64,000 bases of DNA from Odontocerum albicorne (lineage: Eukaryota; Arthropoda; Insecta; Trichoptera; Odontoceridae), in the NCBI GenBank assembly GCA_949825065.1, contig OX463839.1:34109540-34173539 (forward strand), read 5' to 3'. Within the stretch, counting starts at the first letter, position 1. Every line of letters begins with the position of its first letter. Positions 34,789 to 48,500 of the stretch are shown one piece after another. Under the pieces are notes generated by a model. The model worked only from the letters and a program-made list of their open reading frames with translations. It was not told the DNA's origin and searched no databases. A program made the position numbers and the translations under genes.

Positions 34789-37499
34789 TAATAAAAGTGT
34801 TTAATTCAATTAAAAATTTTTAATACATATTAATTTACAACACATCACATTATGAGCGATTTTTTTATGAAATAGCATTTTAAAAACTTTTTTTTATTTT
34901 CTCCTAAGTTATATTAAATATGTCTGGTATAAATAAAAATCAATTAGATTTTCTTCTAAAAATTCAGCCTATTTTCTATTTTTCATGAAAGAGCTAGTGT
35001 AGTAGTGAAATATTAATCATTGCTGGAAACCAAGGCTAAAATATTTCTGTAATTTTTATAATTATCCTTTAGACAAATTTGATGGGCTTAAAAATCAAAA
35101 ACTCCATCATATTCTTAATAACATCTGTTATGTTTTTACAGAATATATTTTTTGTTAATGATTTGTAAACTATTTCACATCAGGATTTATTAACAAAAAA
35201 AATATCCAGTCAAGACAATATGTTAAGTGCGGTTACTATTTTCCAATATTTTGTCAACTTATGAACAAGTTAAATTTACTTGATTAGTGTGCATTAAAAT
35301 GTAGCCATTGGAACAGCACACATAATAAAACTATCTAATGTCGCCAGGGTGAGCGAAGTCCTGGTGGTAAATCGTGCTCAAGAAATTAAACAAAAAATAT
35401 TTTTTTATTTCCTATTTATTTTCAACATTTCATTTTTCTATACACATAGTTAACTACAAATTTTTATTGTCATAACATTGAAAGATTTTGAAATAGTCAT
35501 TAGTAGAGTTCACTAAAAAGTATTTATATAATATATATAGTAAATCTAAAAATCACATTTTATTTGAAAGCTTTTATACAAGTAGTTATTGTCATCATGT
35601 TGGGCCAATAGAATTTTCCAAATTGGACGTTTAAAAATTTTTTTTTATATATAATGCTGCGAATCTAAACAAAATATCTTAATTTCAAATTGCAAACAGA
35701 AGGTAATTTTACATTAAAGAAAACAAAAGAAGTGTAACTTGATAGTGAAAAATACTCGAGGGTAATTTTTCATAAATTAAATCCATAATTATGTTTTGGA
35801 AAACATTTGATTTGCTTGTTTTTCAATCCTTGTTTAAGAATTAATTAAATAAATGTTCACACTTGAGGAAACTAGAAATTGAATGACAAGTTTCTGCCAA
35901 TATATTTTTCAAGATATATCAAAATAATTGGTATTTTTTTTAGTTATCCCATTCATAATGGTACAGGAGGTTTTTGTTATTAATTTTATTTAATTCAAAT
36001 GTAGAAAAGTTATTTATTTTAAATTGACAGTTTTCTAGGGTTGGTTCTGCTATATGTTTTTGTCAATTTTTACTATTAGACTTCAAATGTAAATATTGGG
36101 GAGACAGGATCTTCTTAGTTTGTTTATTGAGGTTATTTATGAATATAAGTTATAGCGAAATTCTGGGCTAAAATTTTGCCTAGATATGCAAATGGTTGAT
36201 GAGCAATAAAAAAAGTTTGGCTAAAAAATGCTGAAAACGTATAAGCCTGCCATAAACCATGAGACTTGTTCCCTAATAAATTGAAATAATATATTTTGAA
36301 ACAGCTTGATATAAATTGACCACAGTAAACCTAGAGTTGTCATGTTTCTAGATTTATTTTTCCGAATACTGAACTTTTCTCCAGGTCCAAAAAAAAGGTC
36401 AAGAAATTCATTTACAGGGAAATTCTTAGAAATTATTCTTTGCGGTTAGAGGTTCTTTCATTTATGTTAAAAAACATATGTATATTTTCATACTTATTTC
36501 TCGTTAAAAAGCAGAGTTTGGCGGCCTCTTGACAGAGTAATGTATTTAAAACAAAAATGTTTTTTTTTTTATGTCACTCTTTCTCACACTGTTTTAATTA
36601 GATTTTATTTTGTGTTCTCAAATATCTTACGTTAGTTTCATAGTCATTTTGTGTCTTGTCAACCTTGGGATTGACAATGAGTTGATCTTATCATGGCTGT
36701 GGTACAACAGGGTTAGCACATAATTTTTTTTATGGTGTATTAAGATGGTTAGGTTTTATGACCATTGGATTGTTGTGAAGTAGGTACAAAAAGTTCTTGC
36801 AGTATGATCAGTCAAGTGGTAACCGGCATTGTAGTATTTAGAGTATTAATAAATTGCAGATGGTCAATTATTTTTTATTTAATTGGTATGAAATTGTTTT
36901 AAAACAAAATATGTCACAAGAAAAGTTCTAATGAAAAATTAGTTGAAATATTTTTGCCTAATATGTGTTAGTCTTTTAGCATAGTTTTTTTTATATATTC
37001 AATATCAGTACAGCAAGGAATATTTTTAGAATTCAGATTGTGAGATGAGACTCTAATGGTTGAAAATATTATAAATGTTTTTCAACCAATTGATTCTGTT
37101 AAATTAGTAATTTTAAATGAAACATAATATATCTTAAATAAAAGAACCACTTGCAGTGAGCCCCTGTAATTCAAGTACTTTGAAAATGTCATATTTTTCT
37201 CTAAATCTTTGATGCAATATCGTGTACAATGTATGTGCACAAAAATATCACTAGAACCAGCAACTAAATGAGAAAATTTTATATTTTGATTGATATAAAA
37301 AAACATTCATTCTTCATTTCTATATATTTTCTTCTCTTTTTACATGAGATAAAAAACCTCCAGGTAATATAAGGTTCTTATAAAAAATATGAATAAAGTT
37401 TTGTGACCAAATTTAATTTTAAAAACAAATTTGTGAATAAAGATCATAGAAAAATAACAATTTGGACATTTTATGTCTTGAGTTTTATAATCTTGTTCC

Positions 37500-37670
37500 A
37501 ACATTCCATAGAATATCTTTTATTTTTCTTGAATAATGACCAAGAATGGCCAGGAGTATATACTCCTACATCTATACTATAGGAGTTTACGGCCATTATT
37601 TAAGTAGGAGTATACACCAGCTTCAAGTGATGATTCCATAGAATATTCTTTTTCTTCCTTAATAATGGAC
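37500..37670. repeat. Direct repeats around a 16-bp palindrome
   Basis: AGGAGTATATACTCCT at about 37555-37570 is a perfect palindrome. AGGAGT recurs twice nearby, and two blocks of CATAGAATAT followed by TTTTTCTTGAATAATG-like sequence flank the region. A related AATAATGGAGTTTACGCCAG occurs near 24533. Confidence 0.5.
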
Positions 37671-38330
37671 AGTTTTAGGATTATGACAACTATTTTACAT
37701 TAGTAATTTTGAATGTTTTCTACATTTAGTTAACTTAGAAGATAGCTGACATAGAAAACATTAGCAAATATATAGCTATATAGTAAGTGCACAACACACC
37801 CATTCCATAAAATATTAAAATTTAATTTAATGAACCAATAAATTTTGTATTTTAGTTACCGTTAAATTCATAACTTTTCAAGTGAATTTATTTTTTGTTT
37901 GAATACAATATAAAATACTCAAAATACAATCTTACACATTTTTTATAGGTTTATTGTAGAATGTTTTCATTTTTTATATTTTTTCACGAATCATCTAATT
38001 TAATCTTTATCGGCATAAAATTCATAAGTTTTTTTAGCAAAATATATTTTTAAAATACATTATAAGTGACTAATTTCTTCTGCAATCATTAAATTTTCAT
38101 CATGTAGTGAAATTTTTATACAAATATTAAATTCATTTAGTGAGCAATGGTTTCTTTCTTTTAAAATTTTTAACATTAATTATTGTCATGTTAAATCACA
38201 GATTTTCTATAAATACATACATATTTTTGAGATCTGTATAAAGGAGGAATCTAATAATTTGCTCTCATCAAATTTGTTACTTAAAGCTGGAAGTATGTAA
38301 GTAATAGTTATCAAATTTGTTAGGATAAAA

Positions 38331-38777
38331 CAGGGGTCGGCAAACCACGGCTCGCGAGCCGTATGCGTCTCTTTTCATAGGCATGGGCGACTCTTCAACT
38401 CCAGCTTCACCTCCACTCCGCAACCTCATCAGAAGAGCATGAACACGGCTGATGAACAAACACAAATGGCACAATCTTATTCTTATGTTTTATTAGTGTT
38501 TAATTATTTAGGTTTTCTTGTTTTATAGGTAGTGCTCTGAGCTACTGAAGCTTATAACTCCCATATATAAAATTCTATTTTTCTATGTAACCTATGTATG
38601 ACTATTGTGAATTTGAGTTTTAAATAAAAATCTTGATTTTATCTCGTTTTGTTTTTCATCATTAAAATGTATGTAGTTGAATGTATATAGTGAAAATTAA
38701 TGTTGCGGCTCTGAAAATTTTGAGATTCTGTTTATTTAATATTTGGCTCATCTCACTAGAAAGTCTGCCGACCCCTG
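38331..38777. mobile_element. hAT MITE, 447 bp
   Basis: Ends CAGGGGTCGGCAAACC and its inverse (GTCTGCCGACCCCTG) are flanked by GGATAAAA and GAATAGAA. These can be read as an 8-bp target duplication with two later changes. The interior has CGCGAGCCG and GCGGCTCTGAAA-like sequence common in this MITE type. No coding frame. Confidence 0.85.
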
Positions 38778-39251
38778 GAATAGAACATTGAATTTATTGA
38801 TCGAGATAACAAGTATGGACTTGCAATGTTGATGTCTTATGTAATTTCAAATGTATCAATACTCAACTTTTTTTTTATCATTGATTGATCGAAATAGAAT
38901 AAATGCTTTGGTATTGATACTGTCATTTTGTAAATGGTACTTAGAACTCTAAGATACTTTAACTCTAGCAACACATTTTTTTTTCGTAATCTCATAGATT
39001 GAATATAAATTTTTGGTTCTTTAAAATCAACCCTCCTGAGTAACAATTCCCATTCTTATTAATTATTATTGAGATCTTTTTATTACTTATAAAAAGCACA
39101 AGTTGAAAATCTTTTGAAATGTTAAGTGATAATAACAAATATATTTTTTAAATAAAATTAAAAAGATGACCTTGAACATGTTCATTTAATTATATATAAC
39201 AAGAATGAGAATCATGCCTCTTATTAACATATTTTAAACCACATTCATATC

Positions 39252-39310
39252 CGAAATGGTAGACATTCAAAAAATACAAATAAGGTATTTTCTGAACATC
39301 TACCATTTCG
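39252..39310. ncRNA. Imperfect hairpin, 59 nt
   Basis: CGAAATGGTAGACATTCA pairs with TGAACATCTACCATTTCG, with mismatches mid-stem, and pairing continues through a T/A-rich inner stem. Loop about 9 nt. The mismatch pattern resembles a pre-miRNA more than a fresh inverted duplication. A near-direct repeat (CAGTACCAAAATACAT) follows. Confidence 0.3.
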
Positions 39311-40974
39311 ATTCAGTACCAAAATACATTACCATTCAGTACCAAAATACATGGCTATGAAATACATATTTAGAGAAAACATTGATTGATAAAAATACCC
39401 CAAGCTGTGTTTAATATAGTTTTAAAAATGATACAGTAACAAACCAAAAAATTACAGAAAGTGACAATATGATCTGTAATTTAAGGGGTTTTTTATTTGG
39501 AACATTTAAATTGCCATGATTTTCTTTTCAAAGTAAAATGAAATCTTATTTTGAGTTATGTTTCAAGTTTGGTTTTAATATATTATGAATATTTATGATT
39601 TTCCATTTTTTTAAAACCCTAAAAATACTTAAGTTGTTTGTGTAATATGTGAATTCAATTACCAAATCATTTTCTATTATCAGAGTAAGATCTTTAGAAT
39701 TTCATCAATGTTTTTAACTGAATCATGAAAGTAATTTGAAAGTACAAATATTTTTGGATTCCTTTCTAAATATTTTTTTTTTGTCAAAAATTGCATTACC
39801 TGCAATATTCCAAACAGTACAACTCACATAAATGATCATAAGTTGACTCTATGTTATAATTTGAAGAACTCATATAAAGTTATATTTCATAACACAGGTT
39901 ATTTCAAGAGATCTCTAGGACAACAATAAATACTGAAAAATTGTCTAACGGAAACCAATCTAGGAACAACTGGGAATCGAATTAAGCAATAATACTTACC
40001 ACTGGGATACGGCATCAATTTATGACCCTGATAGTGCATAATAAATTAAATTTACAATCAATTGAAATAAATAAACATGAATATAGGGGGCAAGATTTGC
40101 ACAGTAACCCACAGCGATTTGCATTTATGTATTTTGTAAGTGACAACAAAAGCTTATTGTATGATATTTTATAAGCAACCTTTATAGTTGTTGACTTAGC
40201 AGATTACTTGTTTTTGTTTTGGAAATCACATGGATACGTACGTTCCATAACAAATAGTTTTGAACAAAAAAATTGAATGTCAATTTAATGTATGGAAAGG
40301 TTTATTTTTTTTTCATAATTATTTGTATTATATCTTGCTGATCTGGAGAATAATAGTTTTACTACAAAATACTATAAAGAAAAGCAATGTATATATGACC
40401 ATAGAAAATTCACCTTAAATTTTCTTTTCTATGACTATTTATATGAAAGAAAATTTAAAATAATTTATAACTACTTACAAAATAATAATTGTGACTACTT
40501 AAAATATTAATTAAATATTTACAAACTAAAGAAATATATAAATAATTTAAACCATAAAAATCTAATCTACTATCACATGAATTGTAATTGTGCAACATTT
40601 TTTCCAACATGATATTTCTTGGGCTTATTAAATCAATAATGACATTGCAAACATGTTATGTTAATAATGCTTGTGCTGGAATAACAAGTGAGACTGCAGT
40701 TTATCAAAATTTCCATAGTGCACCATCACAAGTGAAACTAGTGAACTTCAAGTTCAAATGTTTCGGAAACTTTATTATCCTGTCATATTTTTAACATGTT
40801 ACTATTGATTTGAATTTGAATATATTTATTTAAAATAAAAAAAATATTCTTTATTTCATCTATGCTCATGTCTAATTTTTCTCATATGGCTTGAATACTT
40901 GATGCATAATCTTACAGGCACAAAATAATACTTTTTTTAAAAGCAGTATTGAAAAGTATGTTCTGTAAACTTGG

Positions 40975-41176
40975 TATTACACTTTCATTGATTACAAAAC
41001 CTGGTACGTTCATTACAATGTGACAGTCTTGTGCAACCAGTCAGAAAAATGTAAAATATACCTTTAATGAAAACCAGAATTAAATACTTTTTAAAACATT
41101 TGGATACCACAGGATTTGAATATGCAACTTCACAGCTGGAAGACTGACATCTTACCAACTAGGCCATGAAGGTCGA
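40975..41176 (-). repeat. tRNA-derived SINE, reverse copy
   Basis: Minus-strand head CGACCTTCATGGCCTAGTTG, degenerate B box, and body with TCTGGTTTTCATTAAAGG and CATTGTAATGAACG. Near full length but diverged. Confidence 0.65.
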
Positions 41177-42407
41177 ACCTTAAGACTTTCTAAAGAATCT
41201 TGAAATAATGTGAAAAAACTAATGTTTCAGATGAGTTGGTCACAAAGAAGTTGTGAAGTTAATATCTGTTTATTGTCATAAAATATGGATGCTCATTGAA
41301 TGAGTACAAAGTCAGATAGCAGATTTTTCTTTAGGTGACTAATCCCTAACCCTTTGACGATAAGGAGACATTTTAAAGCCTCAGTTTTTGTTTGATATTC
41401 GAAAACAAGCTTTGTTGATAACACATTCTTCACAATGTTTTCAATACATTATATAACAGTACATACGAGTATGTGTTGATTAAGAGTAACAGTTATAATA
41501 AAAATGTTGGTGTAAATAAACCTTTCATCTTTACAAAGAGTAGAAAACAGATTGGGAATATATATATAAACTTTCTATTGTTAAGCTGATATATGTTGTA
41601 ATCACAAAATTGGACAATTGAGAAACTACCGTATCAATAACAACATCGTTTTTTTTTTATAACCATCAGTGGAACTATCAAAACATGTTAAAGTCTTATA
41701 AGTCTTCTTAAGAATTTCAAATGTAAATAATATTGATTCAATTAAATTGGCATTATGGATACAATTTATATAAATGCTTTAGAATATAATTTTCATAAAT
41801 AAATAAAATACAAATTCTTATCACTTGAATACAGCATTATACAAGAATATTTTTTTTCTAAATGCTCCAGTTAAGTTCTGACGTATAAGCTTGGCTTGAA
41901 TTTTGAACTTCAAACTATGATTAAAGTATTTATTGTAAATACATAATAATATTTTGATTTTAAATATAAATATTTTTCCATAATCTAATAGATATCTACA
42001 GAACAGAGTTCCTACAAAATATTATTGTCAACATTTTACTTATATAAGTCTTAAATTTAAATAATAAATAGCAGCAACCATCATAAGAACCTTGAATATA
42101 TAATATATACACATTTAGTAAATATATACTTTCGTTAACACAAAGTAAGTATTGGAATATTTTTGTTTTCAGAGGAATGCTTTTTTTTTTAATTCTCAAG
42201 GGTGAATGTTTGGTACATCTAAGAAAACATATAGTCTAAGAAAACATATTTTTCTATTTAAATTAAAACAATGATACTTAATAGGAATGATTATTTTTTA
42301 TGTTACATATAGGTTATGCTATAAAATGTGAATTCTCAATGAATCTATAAATATAGTTTTACTAAATAACAGATCTTTAATATTAATATAATTAAAAATG
42401 TCTTTAA

Positions 42408-42643
42408 CCCTTTTAATCCCACGGGGCCGATCATCGGCCCCAACTGGTGTATTGGAAAAATCCCACAGGGCCGATCATCGGTCTCGAAAGTTTTTATACA
42501 AGTTTTTATGTTGAATATATATCTTTTTTGACATTAAGTATCATTCAATTTTAAAAGAATGCATTTATAACTAAATATTAGCTGAGATAAAAAACAAAAC
42601 ATAAACTATTGTTTTTTTGCCAAAATATGCTGGGATTAAAGGG
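42408..42643. mobile_element. TTAA-type MITE, 236 bp
   Basis: Preceded by TTAA and followed by TTTA, probably a mutated copy. Ends are CCCTTTTAATCCCA and CCCTTTAATCCCA (inverse). Near the left end lies the palindrome GGGGCCGATCATCGGCCCC (42423-42441), with a partial second copy at about 42469-42485. Confidence 0.75.
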
Positions 42644-43471
42644 TTTATATTGTCAACTTACTTAATTTACAATAAAAGCAATATTCTTCATGGATACTAA
42701 GTAAAAAGAGTTGTCTGTGAATAACAAAGCCATGTAGCCACATTTGTTGGATATTTATAAATTTGCGCATTATTTTTTTCAAATAGTTTTATTATTATTT
42801 TTCACATTATGTGAACATGAATGATAGATAATAAATACTTGCCAATTTGTAATAAAATGTTTACTTTTAAGTAAAATTTAATTTTTATTACACTACTCGG
42901 AGAAGGATATCCCAGTGATGAGAAAAAAAATATATAAAGAGATTTTTGACATCAAATTAATAATAGTAATGATAAAATATTTTGTTAAGTAAATTGAATG
43001 AATCACTCATAAGAAAAAAACACGTCCTCGCAATAAAAAAATTTACTACATTAGAAAGCCTAGGAATTTAAATAGTACTATTTTGTGACAACAGTTGTTA
43101 TCCGCTAGTGCTTCAAAAATTTATGTTATCAGCTTGTTAATAGCTGATAGTAAAATAATAAATACAGATGAAGAAGGGTTCTAAGTAAAATCTCACAAAT
43201 TGAACCCAGGGCATCTGGGCGTTAAGTAAGCATGTTGACCATTGGGTTAAGGTGTTCATTTTTTCTTTAAATAAAAGAAAGGAACTAGGAAATGCTCAAA
43301 AGTTTTTCTTGTTTTTTTTGTCCTTAAAATACTAATTGCAAAAGTGTTCAGAATATCTACAGACATTTATAACTTGTAGTCATTCTGATTTTTAAAGAGG
43401 AGAACATTTACAACTAAAATAATTGCTATGATTTTATTAAAAAAAAATTATAAAACTTTTTTCCATAATTA

Positions 43472-43777
43472 TCATAAATAGGCCAAAACCCATAGGATGG
43501 TCATCGTCGAAGAAAGAATACGAGAATTGAATTTTGAATACAAGAGAGCGAGAGAGGAATACTTGGATTCTCTCCGAAAGTAATTTGAATCTCGGTGGGT
43601 CCGTGATAACTGAACGAATTTTAAATACCTAGCTAACAAATTTTGAATCCGTGTAAAAGGGGACGATGTATAAATGATATATATATATATATAAACAAAT
43701 TCTATATTTATGAATATATATTTTCATAAATATAGAATTTGTTTTACTTCCGTGAATATTTCACGGGTTGCAACTAG
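43472..43777 (+). mobile_element. Short non-autonomous Helitron
   Basis: The 3' end has the stem-loop CCGTGAATATTTCACGG (43750-43766), then GTTGCAA and terminal CTAG followed by T. The 5' end is placed at TC 43472 after an A, less certain. The interior holds a perfect 21-bp inverted repeat (43693-43743) and a TA microsatellite; there is no coding. Confidence 0.65.
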
Positions 43778-45187
43778 TATTGTATAAATTGCAATACATG
43801 ATGTTGACTGACTGTTTTTTGGATATAAATACTTTTTAAACGAAAGAGTGATAGGAACATTCTTAAAACTTAGGTAGTAACAGAAATTCAAAAATCTTTA
43901 AAATTAGTTAAGTAAGAGTGAGTTATACAAAATAGTTTTAAAGATATTAAAATCATTTTTAACACATAATAAATAGATTTTGTTAGAATAAGACATTCAC
44001 AGGTGATATTTTTAAAGCTATTTAAATGATATTTTGCAATATATTTAAATGATATTTTGTATGGTATTTTAAATGTCTTTCAGTTTCATTTCCAAGTTCC
44101 TCTTTTTTATTTAAATACGAGTGACTTTTTAAACATGTACTATTTTTTATGGCAAATAAAAGTTAACATCCAGGCTCTTCAGATGTTTTATTCTACAAGT
44201 TATTCATAAATCTAGGCATTTAATATCTTTTTACCAAAAATAAATATTTTATTTCTATAATAAAACAATAAAGCATTAACAATTCTTTAGCCACACACTT
44301 ACATTTTATTTCTAATAAAATACTCAATTTTATACATGGTTTTATTTTATATTGAATGGCCAATTTTTTGGCAGGATGAAAAGAGGATCAGTTAAGACTT
44401 AATTGAGGAATATGTTTGTATATAATAGAGACAACCATTTCTATATTACATATTGTCACTAAAATAGAAAAATTACTTGACATAAAACTTTATACCTTTT
44501 TAATGCTTTGAAATATAAGTATACTTTGTGAAAAAAGTTAATTTTTGTGACAAATAAAAAGTCGAATCTTTTCAAGTGTCATAAAGCTAAAAGATACTCT
44601 GAATTTGATCCTGATCCTCTCTTAAAGCAGTTGCCAGTTTTTTTTAAATAAATTATGTTTTCAAAGCTTTGGCAATTTTATAAAAATACTTAGAATTATT
44701 TTATGTCATAGAACAATCCTAAAATAATAACTAGGCATCCCAGTCTAGGGGCAAAATCTTACTGAATAATCACAGAAATAATACTTCAATGAAAAAAATA
44801 TAAAACATCACCAATTGAAATTTCCACAGACAATACACTGATTCTCAAAGAGATATCTTTCATACAGCACATTTTGTCATTACAACTATGACTACGCTGT
44901 AGAATACAAATAATAATTCAGAGAAAAATTTATCTTGTATAAAATATTGAAAATAAATAATACTTTTTCAGAGATTTCTGTTTAAAAAAATAATCTCAGT
45001 ACTTCCTATCTATCATGTAATATAAATTTATTTGATCAAAATTCGTAGTCTTATCTTGTTGCGCATCAACAAACAAAGTAATTTTAGCTGGTTGAAATAA
45101 TTAAAATTTTTGTTGAAAAAATATTTTGCTTTTTTCCACAAAATATTATTTGCTGTCTTATTGTCTTAAAAAGGGTACGTAATTTAA

Positions 45188-45193
45188 TTTATT
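45188..45193 (-). terminator. Candidate poly(A) signal of FLVCR-like gene
   Basis: AATAAA on the minus strand, about 340 nt past the stop codon at 45535. Other weaker sites exist, so the assignment is tentative. Confidence 0.35.
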
Positions 45194-45534
45194 GCGACAA
45201 TAATTTTTTGTTGAAAGGCTAAAAACATTTTTTCAACAGAAATTTCAATAACTTCAAGCCCTCGAATACTATATTCTGTATTAGGGCCATCAAAAATCTA
45301 ATGCCTAAAATTACAAAACATTGCAATATTTTTTCAATGTTGTGCCTCATTTTTCATCTCTCAAAAATTGATAATACCATTTTTGAAAATATTTTGCATT
45401 TGTAGAAATGTAGTAATATTTCACAATACAAAAAGCAATGTGCTGTATGGACCTTTTCCTTACGCAAAACACCTTTCGGATACATTTGTAAACTTACTAA
45501 TAATAGTGATTTAATCGTTGATTCATAATATCTC

Positions 45535-48500
45535 TTATGGTATAACTTTTGATGCTGCTTGCCTTCGTAGGTCTGACTTGATACAAGCTGTGACTATAGT
45601 TCCAAGAACAAGTATGATGCAGAGAGCGATATTAGCCCATACATCTCCCCACAGCTCCAAGAAGTAGCCATACATTATTGTGAATAGAATGCCAAACACC
45701 TGTAAATTTAAAAAAATATATCTTCTAATAAGGTTCTTGAAGATGAACCAATACATACCTCATCAAATATATCTTCTAATAAGGTTCTTGAAGACGAACC
45801 AATACATACTTCATCAAATATATCTTCTAATAAGGTTCTTGAAGATGAACTAATACATACTTCATCAAATATATCTTCTAATAAGGTTCTTGAAGATGAA
45901 CTAATACATACTTCATCAAATAAAACCATTCGCTGAAATTTAGAAGGTGCCATTTATCGATTCGAGTTTCTCATCTCTGCATTTGTGGTCTCAATATGAA
46001 TTTATCACCATTTTTTTCATGCTTTACCATTTTTTTAGGGTTTTTGAAAGAAAGAGATTAGGTAGGTGTATAAAAATTCTCTGTTTGAATGTATAATAAT
46101 AAGTATCAATTTTCCACATTCTTTACATCGTCTTGGTCATTCACACAATTCTGAAGATCGCGATCTCCAATCACCATTAACTGCCCCTCTTCAGTATACG
46201 CTATATTTTATCTTCATCCACAATATTTTATGAAATATGTTTAAACATGTTACCTGAGCATATCTTCTTGGTCATTCACACAATTCTGAGGATCGCGATC
46301 ACCAATCACCACTAACTGCCCCTTTTCAGTATACGCTATATTTTATCTTCATCTGCAATATTTTATGAAATATTTTTTTAAATGTTACCTGAGCTGCCGC
46401 ATTCAGGAATCCAGCTGTAGTGCCCTCAGGTTCAGGATAGGTGACTTCTGCTGCAAACTCAAAACCCACCGCCAGATAGCCAGTCATGAAGAATCTAAAA
46501 AATTCAAAAGAAATAATATTATAAAACACAGTTTCAATTTGCACTTGGAAATAGAGTAGGGTTTGATGTTGAATAACTTTCGACATTTTTATTGAAGAAA
46601 TAAATACGATAGAGAGATTTTTCACAGATTTAAAAATATCTGTAATAATATACAATCGATAAGAAATTATTACACTTAAGAACTTCAAATAACAAAAACA
46701 CATACCTACTAAGGTGTTAATTGAATTCTTTAGCACTGAAATATACATTAATAAAGGCACAAACATTTTGAGGTGTGGGTGCTTGGATATAAATTGCTGT
46801 TACAATTTCAAAGACACTAAGACGAAAACCTTTATACTAACTCTCAAATGTCAATTGTTTTTATATTCGTATTTTAATTTTCTTTATTCGAAAGTTGAAT
46901 AAAGTAAATCAACTTTTAAAAGTATTTTAAAATTTTATTTTCTTAAATATTATATGATATATAGCGAGTTTCACAAGTACGGTGCAGCGAGTGTCTAGTA
47001 GTAGTAGCAAACAGTCACACTCTTGGTGGTCAAGAACTGGTCATATAATACGTGAAGGGGGTTACAGATTTGTTTGTCCAATCCTTTTTCCTTGTCCATT
47101 AATTTTATCTCTAAAATTTGTTCATTGTGCACAAAACGGGGAGGTGGGCTTCAAGAGCTGTGATAGGCAACCAATCTCGGAGAAGGAGCTCTTATCACTA
47201 ATCCCTTACAGTGGAAAGTGGTAAGGTCAGTACTACCCTGAGGCTTAAGATTAATGCCACCAGAATGGCTTAGAAGCAGATATTTGCAGGTGGAGTTGTA
47301 ACAATGGTACAGCTGTAAAACTGCAATGTGGTAAGCAATGGAATATCACCGTATTATCTCTGTTCAAAGTTCCATGATCATCATTGACCTCTGAAGAAGA
47401 GAGAAACTTTGAAGAAGAAATATATACACAAGGTATTTCAAAAAAATGTTAACAACACTTTGACTGGTGCCATTTATTTGAACTTGCAGTAGAAAAACAT
47501 TATGCCATGTATAGGAGAGGTGTCAGTGGATGAGGAGGAGGTTTACTTACAGCAAGATTCCACTACTATCGTGTAATGTGAGGATCAAATATTAAGAGTG
47601 ATGCTGGGTACCCAATGTAGGCTGTAGGCTGTAGGCTGCCCACCTTTAAACAATTCTAATATAATTTTAGAAAATTGTTTTGTTGACTATGTTTATTGTT
47701 GAATTATTGTATTTTTTGTGAAGATAATAATGTGTGTACATGCATATTTATGTGTTGTTTAATTCTTTTTCTAATGAATGTATCTTTTTACTTATTTTTA
47801 ATGTAATTGTTTTTTTTAAATATTTTTTCTAATGTAATGAATAAAACATTCCCTGCTTATTTTTAATATTGTCATAACGTACAATGTACCTTTGATAGAT
47901 AAATATTTTTTCATTAGAATTAAATTTATATTAAAATTGAATATAATTTGTTGACTTATTGTATATAAAATACCTTTAATTATTAGAGAAAAAAATTGAG
48001 TCTTTCCAATAATTTTAAACAATATTATAATCCAAATCTTTATAAATTCAAAAAGAATCTTGAAAATAGGGAAAATTAATCTGAGAGGATCTCTCTGTTA
48101 AGTTCATGAAATAGTTTACACGTAACTTACCCTAAAAGAAAGCTGCTCATGTACACAATCCAAATTTGTCCTATACTGAGTGTAAAGGTATATATGACCA
48201 TGCCGACAACAGAGGCTGAGTAAACTCCAAAAGTTGTTTCCTTAAAACGGTGAGTTTTATCCAAGATGATGCCACACATTACAGAGCCAAGCATGCCTGC
48301 CAAGACAATCACAAGACCAATTCTGCCAGCATCTTCGTTTGCTCCCTTGAAAATATAAAATATAGCTAATTAGCATCTGCAATCCTTGGACAAATATTGC
48401 TTTGTTAAAATAATTGTTCTAGTGGAACATAATATTATGTTCTAGTGGAACATAATATTATGTTCTAGTGGAACATAATATTATGTTCTACTGGAACACA

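Larger units (their letters stand above)
34790..45180. other. Gene-free AT-rich interval
   Basis: No exon of any recognisable gene is seen over about 10.4 kb between the convergent EXOSC7 and FLVCR genes. It contains a hAT MITE, one clear SINE and two weak tRNA-like fragments (near 39955-40015 and 43195-43250), a TTAA MITE, a short Helitron, hairpins and simple repeats. The remainder is AT-rich sequence without long frames. Confidence 0.65.
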
